Assembly: GCA_004794655.1 (NCBI GenBank)
Contig: SMMW01000521.1
Location: 2,626,001-2,690,000 of the forward strand
Length of the DNA: 64,000 nucleotides
Direction of reading: 5' to 3'
Source: Marisa cornuarietis
Lineage: Eukaryota; Mollusca; Gastropoda; Architaenioglossa; Ampullariidae
The notes beneath the pieces are model-generated. The model did not search any database and had not been told where the DNA came from. It worked only from the letters and a program-made list of their open reading frames with translations. Position 1 is the stretch's first letter. Every line of letters starts with the position of its first letter. Shown piece by piece: positions 50,063-62,399 of this stretch. The translations under genes and the position numbers were made by a program.

Positions 50063-50087
50063 CGAAGGTCTATGCTGTGCTGCCAAA

Positions 50088-52297
50088 ATGTCGAGGAAGT
50101 CAAACTTTCATCGCATGTTCAGGAGTGAGAAAGCAGAAATGGTTCCTTGGAGGAAATCTATGATTATAACATTGTTTGCCTTGCTGTGTATGTCAGTAAT
50201 AAACGAAGGTAAGTTTATTCCATCACATTTATTTTTAGTTATTTTAATCACACACAATATCATACTTATTTAAATTGATCTTGACTCTAGACTCGAGTAT
50301 AAAAGGTACCCGATAGTTCTGCACCGAGGACTACAAACTAAGTTACCTAAGTACATAAGTCACAACATGAGAAGTCATCAATATCTAATCACAGAGTGAG
50401 ATTTGCTATTAAATCCCGAGTCACACAATGCGACTTGTCGCAGATATGTTAAATGCTATATTTTTGAAGGGACCGTCCAAAATAAGTTTTCTTCTATCTT
50501 TGACAAAAAAATTCCATTTCATTCAACCGGACTACAAGTTTTCTGTAGTGTTATCGATGCACATGTTTCTCTCACTGTACGTGAATCACACATTAATTCA
50601 GTATTTTCCTATACACAGGTGTTAAAATTATGAACTGCAAGATCACAAAGTTAACACTCTATGAAGATGCACCAGAACCAACCATATGCAGCAGAATAAC
50701 AAGAAACGAGGCTAATATTTGGCGACATTATGACGATAATAAGATAATAGGAGAGTGCAGTGCTGAGGGAAACTGTACGAATTATTTCAACAGTACCTAC
50801 AGACTCAACAGGGATCCATTTTCAGATGATAGTCGGCTAACAATTATCAGTAATTTTCGAGACTTCAACTCCGACCGCATCGCTTGTGAGGGCAAGGAGA
50901 GTAAAACTAGCGACAGCTGTGTACTAATTATCAAACGTTAGTATTCCACGAAATTTGTTTTTTTTTACCTTTAAACTAGTTGCAATATTTGGGTATTTCG
51001 TTTACTTTACTATATGAAAAAAATAGTTTGTACTAAACTCGAAACTCTGCGCAGAAAAAAATATAAAAATTCCCTCTGCCTATGTGTGTATCTGTGTGTA
51101 TATGTGTGCATATGTGTGTGTGTGTGTGTGTGTGCGCGCGCGCGCATGTGTGTGCATCCTTATGCATATCAGAGAGAGAAAGAGTGACAAAGAAAGGAAG
51201 CAAAAAGACTGATGAGCATGGGCGAGTAGGTATTTGACACAATGCACCGCTTTAAGCGACCAACACAAATAATAAAGAAAAACCTGCAGTCAAATAAAAA
51301 TAATTTTATTTGGAATATATTGAACTTAACGGTTATAAACTTAGAGAAAAGATATCAATTATTACAAATTTGACTAATTCGGAAATTGTCATTTTAAATT
51401 ACTTTGTAAATATTATCGAGACGTACGGTTGTTTAATTTTCTATTTTTGTGGGGACAAAATAATTCAGGTCTTACATACTGCTACATACCTACCACATCG
51501 GAAAATAGCTAGTCTTGTTTTCTTTAACAGATCATCCTGTTCTTAGCGACTGTCAAGTACACGTCAGCGCGACCAGTGGTAATGTCTCTGGGTCTTGTTT
51601 TGCCGACAAAATGTTTTCCTCTGATGGTCTTTATTCGTGCGACTGGAAGATGAAAGGTCCGGTAGGTCACTATGATTGCACTTATGTTAGCAAGTGACGA
51701 GGAAAGATCCAGAACCTACAAGCAAACTATTAAAATGATGGCGTATCACGTTTTCTAGTTTAGAATTCTTATAATCTTTTATTTTAACAGCCGACAAAAA
51801 TTCTCGAAGCACATATGATACAAAATTAGTTTACAAAACTACTTTCTTTTGCAGGGAGGGAAAACGAAGCGGATTTCATCGAGTTCTTTGGGAAATACAA
51901 AGACATGCAGGGAAGGCTACTGCTGGGGGACTTGCTCCTTCTCACAGCCACTACCAAAGGAGAAGGGAGTATACAGCTATACGATTATAGTCCTTGATTC
52001 TGCAAAAGGAACATTCTCGCAGGAGGTAATCATAGGTGAGTTTTGTACAAACTTTATTAATATTAATGTAAGACATAATTTAAAAGTAGTTCCCCCTCCT
52101 ATCCTAAGAAGAAATATTTATCTACATATTTTGAAAACTGCGGTGGCAAAATATTTGGGGGATGGTCAATGTCGAATTCAACATGAGCCACATAAATTGC
52201 TAGATATGAATCACCTGCTGTCCTACTTTGTACCTGCGTTAGGAATTTCGTATGACAATATCTGACTTTCTTGTCCCCACATAATGTGACCGACAGT

Positions 52298-52371
<74 letters not shown>

Positions 52372-54257
52372 TGTGTGTGTGTTTGCGTGTTTGCGTGTTT
52401 GTATGTGTGTGCATGCGTCTCTGTGTGTTTTGCCCCATTCTTCTTCCTCTTTCAATCTGTTGTTCTCTAGACAGTGGGCATACCAACAGTAACAGTGATT
52501 GATTAGACCCTCAGTAAAATTAATGGAAACATCAGTTGACTTTTAATGATATCTTTAGTTAATCCGTATGACTAAACTAGAAAGTTCGATTTTTTTTATA
52601 GAATGTCATTGACCTCAACTTGGTATTATCATTAAACACTAATTCAAATTATTTTAAAGAATAGCAGCACTCTATTTAAATCTTGTGTCTGCAGATGTTT
52701 GATAACATTATTCTTTACAATAATTATTTTTCTTGACGATTCCTGACATGTAGGGGCAAGTCAAGAAAATACCCAAGATTCTAACTCCACTGGGATAATC
52801 ATAGGGGTTGTGGTAACGTTAGCCCTAGTCATTGCAGGAATCACCACAATTCTCGTTTTCTTCCCCCAGAAAAAGAACCAAACTCAAAGTAAGGTCAAAA
52901 TATTTTGTGCATTGAATAACTGTTGCCTTTGTTTAAATTAGTCAGTAATTTTTTTTCAAAAGTTACTTCAATATAACAGCTCATGTTTTATGATTGAAAT
53001 TGTGAGTAGTCCGCAAAATAATGTATCTTAAAAACTATGTTTTGTTTAGCTTTTAAAGATCGACAACCTTAATTTTTTTTTTTTGCGTTATGCCTTGAAG
53101 CAATTTTAAAGTCACAAAACAAGTTTCATTTTCTTGGTTAGATTTGTACCATAATGCATTAATTGCATAAGCAAAAGAAATACTAGTTCAATTATTCTTA
53201 ATAATACTAATAAATATGCACTGTCAATCACGTTTATAGGGGCATCAACTAAATGCTTAATAGTAAAAGTAGGTTTATGTGTAATTTTATCCACCTAATT
53301 GCACGTTTAATCTAAGTCGTCAGATGTAAATAATGTAATGTGTGTATTTTATCTCTGAAGGTTATGTTCTGGCCATGAAGTCCTTATTTCACATAAATGC
53401 TTTTTCTAGTTGCAGCTAGAGGTCAGTCGATACCATCAAAGAGAGCAAACAATGGTAAGAACCTTAAAAGAGGATAGGAGAATTCTAGCAAGAAAAAAGA
53501 AAATGAGATAAAACGGATAATTTTATGGTAAAAAATCAGATTCATAATGTAAGTCGCTAGAAGACACACTAATCAGTGTCTTACCTACTAATTCATGTTT
53601 AGAGAGATGAAGAGATATAAAAGTGTGTGTGATTTGACTAAGACAAAAATTTATATTTTTTATTGTGGCGTTCACACTTAATGGGTATGTGTAATGCCAT
53701 TGCGTTTTAATGATATAATGCAGTTTAGTTTTTAACTTTGTTGTAAATTGCATTGATTAACGAATTTTTGCATCCAAAATACAGAAGCACAGATGCAGCA
53801 AAAAATGTTATAGTTTCCATAAAATCAAAATTCAATTTTATTTTTTTTTGAAAACAAATATTGTACCTAACTGTAATATGCTCATGTCTTTCGGTGTATT
53901 ACAGCTTTATTAAGCATTTACATTAGGTATACTTTTTGTTGACCTTTTGCTATGAAAATCTGTACTTTTCTTTTTCTAGACTTTGATCAACACGTTAACG
54001 TTGTCTACAATTTTAAAGAAAATGTGGCAGTTCCACAGAAGGAACAGGGGAGGAAACAGTACATTGGACACACTGGGCACAGTCTTCAAAGTCTTCATGA
54101 AGGCGACCACCAATGTTATCACGTGATCTGCGAGGACGTCGAAAATGACCGCCAAAAATCTGACGACGAAGAAATTTACCATAAAATATTCGATGACACT
54201 CTTTCACACGAAACATTACCAACACTGTCTTCAGAGCAAGAATTAGGAGATTTGTAA
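50088..54257 (+). CDS. Receptor D: one-Ig membrane protein with paired YxxI tail
   Basis: Exons: 50088-50208, 50619-50936, 51531-51661, 51855-52035, 52754-52888, 53416-53454, 53980-54257; 400 residues, or 383 from the preferred ATG at 50,139 (MVPWRKSMIITLFALLCMSV, signal peptide). E has only the second start. Exon 2 (318 nt, equal to exon 3 of A/B) is a six-Cys Ig-like domain with IWRHYDD and GEC. Exons 3-4 form the second six-Cys domain, ending GVYSYTIIVLDSAKGTF. The transmembrane helix is TGIIIGVVVTLALVIAGITT. The tail starts DFDQHVNVVYNFKENV and has QCYHVI and EIYHKI, two YxxI motifs 16 residues apart, longer than the canonical ITAM spacer, and ends acidic. AATAAA lies at 54,353-54,358. 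Probably a signalling surface receptor; partners unknown. Confidence 0.85.
51083..51155 (+). repeat. (TG)n/(CG)n microsatellite
   Basis: TG-rich tract with a central 'gcgcgcgcgcgc' in intron 2 of receptor D. Confidence 0.9.
52301..52400 (+). repeat. (GT)n microsatellite
   Basis: About thirty GT units plus imperfect flanks in the intron before the receptor D transmembrane exon. Open frames here made of alternating Cys/Val or His/Thr are artefacts of the repeat. Confidence 0.95.
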
Positions 54258-56234
54258 AAAAAAATGACAGTCATAGAGACGTTCTAGAAATTGCTTGCAA
54301 AGTTCTGCGTTTTTGTAAACAACCAAAACAAACCAAAAACCCAAACTTTAAAAATAAAATATATCTTCAGAGAACGACATCACGAAAACTTGCTTATGGT
54401 CAGATAACAACTAGAGGAAACCAGAAAAGCAGTTAGGAATATTTTTTTAATTGTATAACGTGGGACAAAGAAACAAAAACATATCAATAACCTTATCAAT
54501 CTATCGTTACGATGTAAAACTTGTGACTATAATTCTTATTTGAATTACATTTCTTAGATAATTTAAAAGAGATCAAATGAAAATAACGGCCAGTTAGTCG
54601 GACGGAAAGAAGACTAAATAAAAGGAAGAAACTTCGAACATAGCATCATTAGGATTTGAGAGGTTTATAAGAAGTAATATGTAATCAACAGGTCTCACGC
54701 CTAAATTTCCTGTTTAAAGAAAAGCATGTAGATAAACAATCCTCTTCCCCGGCCTTTGGCCTCTACTAAATATTTAGCATTTTGCTAACACAGGAAGTGT
54801 TTCCGTCAAAGGCTTTTAATCTTTGACAGTCTGCTTCGAAGATACTTCGCTTTTTTCAAATCTATCAAAACTTATGTACTTTAGTGTATATACTTATACA
54901 TTGTTGGCTTGTGGTTATGTACATACTTGTGCATTTGTATATAATTTTATATCTTTCACAAACTAATACTTGTTTCTTGTACGCGAGTATGTAATACTAT
55001 CGGTGTTTTGATTCAAACTGCATATGGCATTTCGTATATCAGCATTAACGGTCCTGGATGAACGCTCATCTGTGGTGACAATTTATGGATGTATGTATGG
55101 TGGAAAGGTCTGGAATTAATTAGTGTTCAATATAAGGGACTAGATTAAAGTTGCGCAGACGAGAGTGGCCGCACTGAGTGCGTTGTCAAATATGATGAGC
55201 TGGCAAGAAATACAAATTAAAATCCCAACAGATTTCTTAATTGTTTCCGTCGATATTCAAGATGCAGAAACAATGCAAGTATCTTCAAAAAGTACTCAGA
55301 AAGCTGTTTAGAGCGTAGTAAGAAGATCAGAGAATTATGAAGAGCAAAGGCCGTAAAGAACAGGAAGCGGACAGAAGAAAATGTATGTTCTAGGGATCGC
55401 GGACATGGAATCAAGTGAAGGTTTATTTCGATGTGTAAGATGGGTTTCCATATCTCATAATTTGTTTCTGAAAGGTCTAAATCTTATTAGTGATCCCACC
55501 TTCTTGTTTAATAATATGATTTTGATTTAATCTTCGCATCATCCGTATTTGTAACTTCTCTTCCGCGAATTAAACTTGTTTAGTAGAAGTGTACAGAATT
55601 TAGGAGATCCCTTGTTAAAAGAGCTACATTGTCAGCACAGTCATTAAAACATTAGTATATTCTAACTCTGTGCACAAAGACCTAACTATCATTCCCAACG
55701 ATAATAACCTTTTCCTGCTCATATTTAGTGCATTATGTTTCCCATCTCTCCTAGGAAGATAGAAGGCGGAGTTATTGTCACACAATGTGTATGCAAGCGC
55801 GAGATGTCATCTCGTATGCTCTTAATATAATCCTCAGAGCATTGTCAAGCTGTTTCCAAAACAAATGTGTTTTTAATAAGTATTGCATGTTGTTGCTTTT
55901 GCCGTTCTTAAGACAATCTGTTGCCAGAGAATTTCGTAATACAGACACAGCTATACAGAGCATTCTCAAAAGTATGCCATGCTATGAATCACAGTAGACA
56001 TCAAATGAGTGAAGTAGATCATTCTAGGATATACCTTTGTGTGAATCAAATCAGACAGTAAATCAGCAAAGTAGAAGCTTGATGATCATTTTTTATATTA
56101 GTTGTCCGTTGTGTTTCTTCTTCTGCGGTTTCGATTGTTGTTTTAATTTAGAAGGTATAGAATAAAATTGCTGATATCATCCCGCATCGCTGTACATGGA
56201 TAGTCTAGTTTATTTACACAAATGTTTGCTGTAG
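54258..56234 (+). other. Receptor D 3' region and spacer
   Basis: The 3' UTR is followed by sequence homologous to that after receptor E: 'gcatgtagataaacaatcctc' (54,724) against 62,505, and 'cgataataaccttttcctgctc' (55,698) against 62,683. Near 55,920-55,995, 'acagagcattctcaaaagt' matches 57,530-57,590, marking a separate local duplication. No intact gene was seen. Confidence 0.6.
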
Positions 56235-56455
56235 GTATAAAATTAGTGACTGCACAAGGAACCTTGGAGATATCTATCTAAAGATGCAACTGAGCTAATC
56301 ACATGCAGAAGCCTCATGAGGAACTGCTCTGTTATCTGTAGTTATCATGACGATAAAAAAGTCATCGGAAAATGCAGTGCTGAGCGAAATTACACAAATT
56401 ATTTTCACGATTCGTATGGAGTCTGCTGGAAAAAACAGTTAACAGTTAACTGAAA
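56235..56455 (+). pseudogene. Decayed Ig exon, copy 1
   Basis: Homologous to the Ig exon of receptor D: 'atcatgacgataaaaaagtcatcggaaaatgcagtgctgagcg' parallels the HYDDNKIIGECSAE codons. It has multiple stops and frameshifts and lacks the 3' third. No exon 1 accompanies it. Confidence 0.8.
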
Positions 56456-57129
56456 TAAAACTTTAAAAAAAACTGGAATTTGTTTCCTGTTTCCTTCATA
56501 AAAATTCTCAGATGTGCAGGTTTGCCAGACACATTATCTGTCATTTTTTCAGTTTTAACTTCCTTGTAGACATGGTTTCATCGGCTTCTCTAACTGTGCA
56601 CAGACTGTCGAACAAGCGTTTTGCGGTACATGGTACTGCAGCTGTAAAATCAAAAGATATTACAGTCATGTTGAATTTGAGACACCAATTATAGGCAGTA
56701 ATTTAGTATAATCAAAAGTGTTTGTGCACCCATAGCCCAAGGCATTGCAACCAAGATTACTTATATATATATATATCACAACAGATAACAAGTATCTAGA
56801 GTTATCTTTACGTCTAATTTCCAAATAATCATTATGATAATATTGTTAATGAAAATGATTAGTTGCTCTTTTTTATTGCTCTTAGCTAACTATTAATCGG
56901 TATTTTAGCAGATTTAAAAGACTGTATTATTACATAAGTACAGATTTCATACTCCCCGGTAAATTTCTTGCTATGAACACATCCCTTGCTGAACGAATTT
57001 ATTGCGGAACTGCAAGTTCTTTGCCGAGTTCCGTATTTGTTTCTTTTTCAATACAATCTATGTTTCCTGTTAATTTTTCCTGAGGCTTGTTGAACCACGC
57101 CCATATAAGGTCATTGCTGTGCTGACAAA

Positions 57130-57545
57130 ATGTCTAAGCAGTCTAAACTTAGGAGTGAGAAAGTGGAAATGCTTCCTTGGAGGAAATCTCTGATTATTAC
57201 ATTGTTTGCCTCGGCCGTAGTTAAAACCAAAAAGGCCGCAGATAAGCTCATCATTAAACAGAAAGACAAAGAAGAATGCGTCAAATAATAGGCAACAACA
57301 AATACTGAGAGCTATTCTCCTGCAGCCGGTGTAGTCTGAAGATTTTTGGTAGCATTATTCTGTACAATAATTATTTTCGTTGACAATTCCTGATATTTAG
57401 GGGCAAGTCAAGAAAACAACGAAGATTCGAACTACGCGGGTATAACCACTGGGGTTGTGCTGACCATAACCCTAGTTATCGCAGCTCTACAGTTCTTTTT
57501 TTTCTTATTTTGCCATAGAGACACAGCACTACAGAGCATTCTAAA
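57130..57545 (+). pseudogene. Decayed receptor: exon 1 joined to intron 4 plus transmembrane exon
   Basis: At 57,130 an ATG opens MSKQSKLRSEKVEMLPWRKS and ITLFA, homologous to receptor D exon 1. At about 57,213 it switches abruptly to 'ggccgtagtt', which in receptor E lies in the intron before the transmembrane exon (60,640). A transmembrane-exon copy follows from 57,401 (GASQEN, then ITTGVVLTITLVIA). The Ig and second domains were removed by one deletion. The downstream end runs into non-receptor sequence shared with 55,920. Confidence 0.82.
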
Positions 57546-57741
57546 AAGTCTCCCATTCTATGAATCACAGAAGACATGAAATAAGTGAAGTAAAAGATTA
57601 ATCATTTTTTTTAATTTTAGTTGTCCGTGTTTCTTCTTCCGCGGTTTTGATTGTTTGAGTTTAGATAGGTTAGAATAAAAATGGCTGATATCTTCCCGCA
57701 TCGCTGTACAAGGATAGTCTAATTTGTTTACAAAAATGTAT

Positions 57742-57955
57742 TAAAATTAAATACCCCACTAGGAATAATAGAGACAGCTATCTAAAGATGCACCTGAGCT
57801 AATCAGATGGAGAACCATAATGAAGAACTGCCATATTATCATGACGATTAAGAAGTCATCGGAAAACGCAGTGCTGAGCGAAATTACACAAATTATTTTC
57901 ACGATTCGTATGAAGCCAGTAGGAAAACACAGTTAGCTGAGATAAAACTGTTATC
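57742..57955 (+). pseudogene. Decayed Ig exon, copy 2
   Basis: A second degenerate copy of the D/E Ig exon, closest to 56,235-56,455: it shares 'gtgctgagcgaaattacac' and the same 3' truncation. Both came from duplication of an already broken exon. Confidence 0.8.
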
Positions 57956-58938
57956 AAACTGGAATATATCATTGTTCGGTTTCCTATTTCCTTCATAAAA
58001 ATTCTCATTTGAACAAGTTCAGCTAAGACATCATCTGTCCTGGTTAACATCCTTGTAGACATGGTTTCATCGACTCTTCTAAATGTGCACATACTGTTGA
58101 ACGTGTTTTTTTGGGTGCACAAAAGATGATATTTCATCTCTATTTTACAGTAATTATCATGATTTCAGTATCACCCCATAACCATATTTAAAGCACAGAC
58201 ATGGTGCTGCAGCTTTAAGATCAAACGATATTACAGTTCCATGTTGCCTCAAACACCATATATGGTTTGGTGCATGCAGTCTCCTGTCTCAGTAAGAGAC
58301 TAGTCTGTACATCATGCGTTGGTGACTGTCATGTTGAACTTGAGAGACCAATTATAGTCAGTACTTTAGTATAATTAAAAGGGTTTGTGCATCCGTAGCC
58401 CTAGTCATTGCACCCAAGATTATTTCTAATACTATCTTTAAAGACAGGACAACAGATTACAAGTACCTAAAGTTATCTTTCCGTCTAATGTTCAAATAAT
58501 TTTTATTTCAATAATATTGTCATTGACAATGATTGTTTCCGATTTTTACTGCTCTTAGCTCACGTTTAATAAGCATTTTAGTTTATTTAGAAGACTGCAT
58601 TTTTACAAAAGTGGACATTTCATAGTGTCTGTTTTCATTACGATTTCTGAGTGTCAAAGTTTACCCCCTTTGCGGTCTGCTAGTAGGTTTTCTGTACGTT
58701 TACGAGGTAAAGATTTTGCGATGCAAGATGAACACTTGCTACACTGAACGAATTAATTGCGAAACTGCAAGTTCATTGCCAAGTTCCTTATTTTCTCCGT
58801 TTTTAACACAATCTACTTCCTGTGTTCGTTGTGAGTTTAGTCGAGCCACCCCGATATAACCTGCAGGTCTATGCTATGCAGCCAAGCTGATGAGGCAGTT
58901 TAAGCTTTCATCGTGTGCTGAGGAGTGAGAAACTCAGG

Positions 58939-61767
58939 ATGCTCCTTTGGAGAAAATCTTTATTGTTTATTAAATTGTTTGCTTTGCTGTGTATATCTGA
59001 AAAAAACGAAGGTAAGTTTATTCCATCACAAACAGTTATTTTTAGTTATCATAATCACACACAAAGTGATAATTCATATTGATTTGTAACGATCTTGACT
59101 CTAGACTCTAGTATAAAAAGTATTCGATAATTCTTTTATTAGGACTACAAACTAAGGTTAATTGAACACCAGAAGTCACAAATGCGACTTTTCATTAACT
59201 ATCAAATCACGAATGAGATTTGATTTTACATGCCTAGTCACACAGTCCGACTAGTCGCAGACATGTTACCTGCTATACATGTAATTTTAAAGGGAACGTC
59301 CAGGATAAGTTAAAGTTTCCTTCTATATATTAGTTTGTAATCTAGACCTTGACAAAAAACCTCCATATTATTCAACTACAGTTTTGTGTACTGTCATTGA
59401 TGCACGTGTTGCTATCTCACTGTGCTACAACATACATGTATCAAACATTTATTAAGCTTGTTTCCCATACACAGATGTTAAAATTATGAACTGCAAGTTC
59501 CGCAAGCTAACGCTGTATGAAGATGCACCGGAACCAATCACATGCAGCAGACTAACAAAAAATGGAACTAATATTTGGCGACATTATGGCGATAATAAGA
59601 TAATAGGAGAGTGCAGTGCTGAGGGAAACTGTACCAATTATTTCAACAGTACCAATAGACTCAACAGGGATCCATTTTCAGATGAAAGTCGGCTAACAAT
59701 TATCAGTAATTTTCGAGACTTCAATTCTGACCGCATCGCTTGTGAGGACAAGGAGAGTAAAACTGGCGACAGCTGTGTACTAATTATCAAACGTTAGTAT
59801 TCCACGATTGTTGTTTTGTACCTTCAAACATAAGTGAAATCTTTTCAAAGTTTACGTTTTCAATATATTACTACATACATCGCAAACTAGCTAAGCTTGA
59901 GCTTTTCTTTCACAGATCATCCTGTTCTCAGTGACTGTCAAGTACACGTCAAGTCGACAGGTAATGTCTCTGGATCTTGTTTCGCTGACAAAATGTTTTC
60001 CTCTGATGGTCTTTATTCCTGTGACTGGGAGATGACAGGTCCGGTATGTCGCTATTATTCCGTTTGTGTTAGAAAGTGATGAGGAAAGGCGAGAATAAAA
60101 ATATGGAAGAAAGACCTAGATTCTACAAGCTACGCATTGAAACGATAGCATATCAGGTTGTCTAGTTTAGAATTCCCATATTTATTTATTTCAACAACAA
60201 CTGACAGAAAGCAAATAATATGCAAAATAAGTTGACACAGCCATTCTGGTTTGCAGGGAGGGAACATAAAGCAGATTTCACCGAGTTCTTTTGGAAATAC
60301 AAAGACATGCAGGAGAGACTACTGCTGGGGGACTTGCTCCTTCTCACAGCCACTACCAAAGGAGAAGGGAGTATACAACTACACGATTATAGTCCTTGAT
60401 TCTGCTAAAGGAACATTCTCGCAGGAGGTAATCATAGGTGAGTTTTGCAGAGACTTATGACATATTGATGTAAGGAATACATCTTTTAACAGTTTCTACT
60501 GTCTCTAAAACTTTCCCCATTATTTTTCTTTTTCTTCTTTATGCGCTTTTGAAAACAAAGAATTTTTTTTTTAAATGACACAAAAACCATGTCCAACCAA
60601 AGACCAAACTCATCAACGGCTTTAGATGAAACAACAGAAGGCCGTAGTTGTAACCAAAAAGGCTTCAGATAAGCATATCATTAAACAGAAAGACAAAGAA
60701 GAATGCGTCAAATAATAGGCACGAAACTCGCAACAAATCATCGGTAACAACAACAAATACTGAAAGCTAGTCTCCTCCAGCTGGTTTAGTCTGAAGATGT
60801 TTGGCAGCATTATTCTGTAAAATAATTATTTTCGTTGACAAGTCCTGATATTCAGAGGCAAGTCAAGAAAACGTCGGAGCTTCTTACTACCCTGGTATAA
60901 CCACTGGGGTTGTGCTGACCATAATCCTAGTCATTGCAGGAATGATAACAGTTCTTAAATTCTTTGCACAGAAAAGGAACCAGTTTCAAAGTAAGATCAA
61001 TTTATTTTGTGCATGTAATAACTTGTGTTTTGTTAAAAATACTACATATTAGTTTCTGAAAAGGGCACTGAGCATGTAGTGTTATTTAAATTGTGAGTAA
61101 TCAGTGTAGTCATGCATCTTAAAGCTAGATATTTGTTTAGATTGTAAAGGTCAATAACCTTAAACGTTTGGGCATTATGCTCATAAGCAACTTAAAAATC
61201 ACAATAAGATTTTTTTAGGTATGTCTTTATTGTCAGAATTTGTTGCATGATGAATGTCTCAAAAAGAAATACTATTTACAATAATTTATAATAATATTAA
61301 TAAATGTACATTTTGTATTGTGCAAAATCACGTTCCTATGTGCATGCACTAAATGCTTAATACAAACAAGTTGATTAATATATAATTTTATTCACCGTAT
61401 TGCACCCTTGTATCTTAGTCAGGTGAAAAATAAAATACAGAAATGTGTGTGGTTTTTTTTCTCTGAAGTTTAAGCCCTGACTACTAAGTTCTTATTTAAC
61501 ATAAATGCTTTTTCTCATTGCAGGAAAAGAAAGGTAAATTGATGCCATAAAAGGTGGAGAACGAGGGTTAAACCCTTAAAGGAGAATGGTATAACATGCA
61601 TAAATAAAAATTTTATGTTAATACTATTGAAAAACAAATATTGCACCTTACTCAAACATGGTCACGTGTATAACAGCTTTATTTAGTGTAATTTTTGTTG
61701 ACTCATTGATATGAAAATGTGTACTTTTCTTTTTCTAGATTTCGATCAACACGTTAACATTGTGTAA
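58939..61767 (+). CDS. Receptor E: one-Ig membrane protein with truncated tail
   Basis: Exons: 58939-59011, 59475-59792, 59916-60043, 60257-60437, 60856-60990, 61739-61767; 287 residues if the counterpart of D exon 6 is skipped. The signal peptide is MLLWRKSLLFIKLFALLCIS; the upstream ATG used in the D model is followed by stops here. The Ig-like domain has 14 differences from D by eye. The second six-Cys domain is one codon shorter. The transmembrane helix is GITTGVVLTIILVIAGMITV. The tail reads NFDQHVNIV then TAA, where D has VVY. The exon 6 counterpart (61,525) also meets a stop after AGG. Sequence after 61,768 still aligns with the D tail but is frameshifted. E is either a signalling-dead receptor (decoy) or an early pseudogene; all upstream exons are intact. 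Confidence 0.75.
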
Positions 61768-61980
61768 AATTTCAAAGAAAAGTGGAAGCCCCACCGAGGA
61801 AACAGAAAAGGAACCAGTACATTGAACACACAGAACAAAGATTTTGAAGTCTTCATGAAGTCGACCACGAATGTTATCACGAGGTGGTGATAAAGAACTT
61901 TATCATTAAAAATTCGATGAGACTCTTTCACACGAAAGATTACCTACACTGTCTTCAGAGCAGACAACAATAGAGTGATT
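61768..61980 (+). pseudogene. Relic of receptor E cytoplasmic tail
   Basis: Aligned to the receptor D tail ('catgaagtcgaccacgaatgttatcacga' against the EGDHQCYHV codons; 'ttacctacactgtcttcagagca' against PTLSSEQ), but downstream of the stop and out of frame. Both YxxI motifs are lost from the protein. Confidence 0.75.
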
Positions 61981-62301
61981 TTAGACCTTCCTTTCAAAGC
62001 TCTATGATTATGTAAAAAAACCAAGATAAACATTTCAAATATAATTTATCCCCAGAGGATCGCCACACAACAAACAGAGCAAAAAAGAACAGCAGCTAAG
62101 AAATGTGTTGTCAAAGTTATGTAGTATTTGTTAAAAAATAAAACATATCAATAACCTCAATGGTCTCTTAGTACAACGTAAAACTTGTAATTCTTACACA
62201 GACTTTGTTTACAACGTAATAAAGATAAAAAAGCGGCCTATAAGTCGGACGGAAAGAAATAAGGAAAAAACACAGACATCTAAAGAAACACAAAAATACA
62301 A

Positions 62302-62385
<84 letters not shown>

Positions 62386-62388
62386 AAA
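62302..62388 (+). repeat. (GAAA)n microsatellite
   Basis: About 21 near-perfect GAAA units in the 3' flank of receptor E. The reverse frames made of Phe/Leu/Ser are artefacts. Confidence 0.97.
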
Positions 62389-62399
62389 GAAACTTCCAA

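Larger units (their letters stand above)
47178..50087. other. Receptor C 3' region and C-D spacer
   Basis: No gene was recognised. It contains a (CA)n tract at 47,629-47,656, a ~30-bp minisatellite at about 48,045-48,160 and (TATC)n at 49,040-49,085. From about 49,200 it is homologous to the upstream regions of the decayed copy (56,480-57,130) and of receptor E (57,960-58,900). Confidence 0.6.

Noticed and set aside
52099..52502. Frames of alternating Cys-Val or His-Thr near 52,300
   Set aside because: Artefacts of the (GT)n microsatellite.
383..61767. Identity as fibrinogen-related proteins (FREPs) of snails
   Set aside because: No fibrinogen domain is present; each intact gene ends in a transmembrane helix and short tail.
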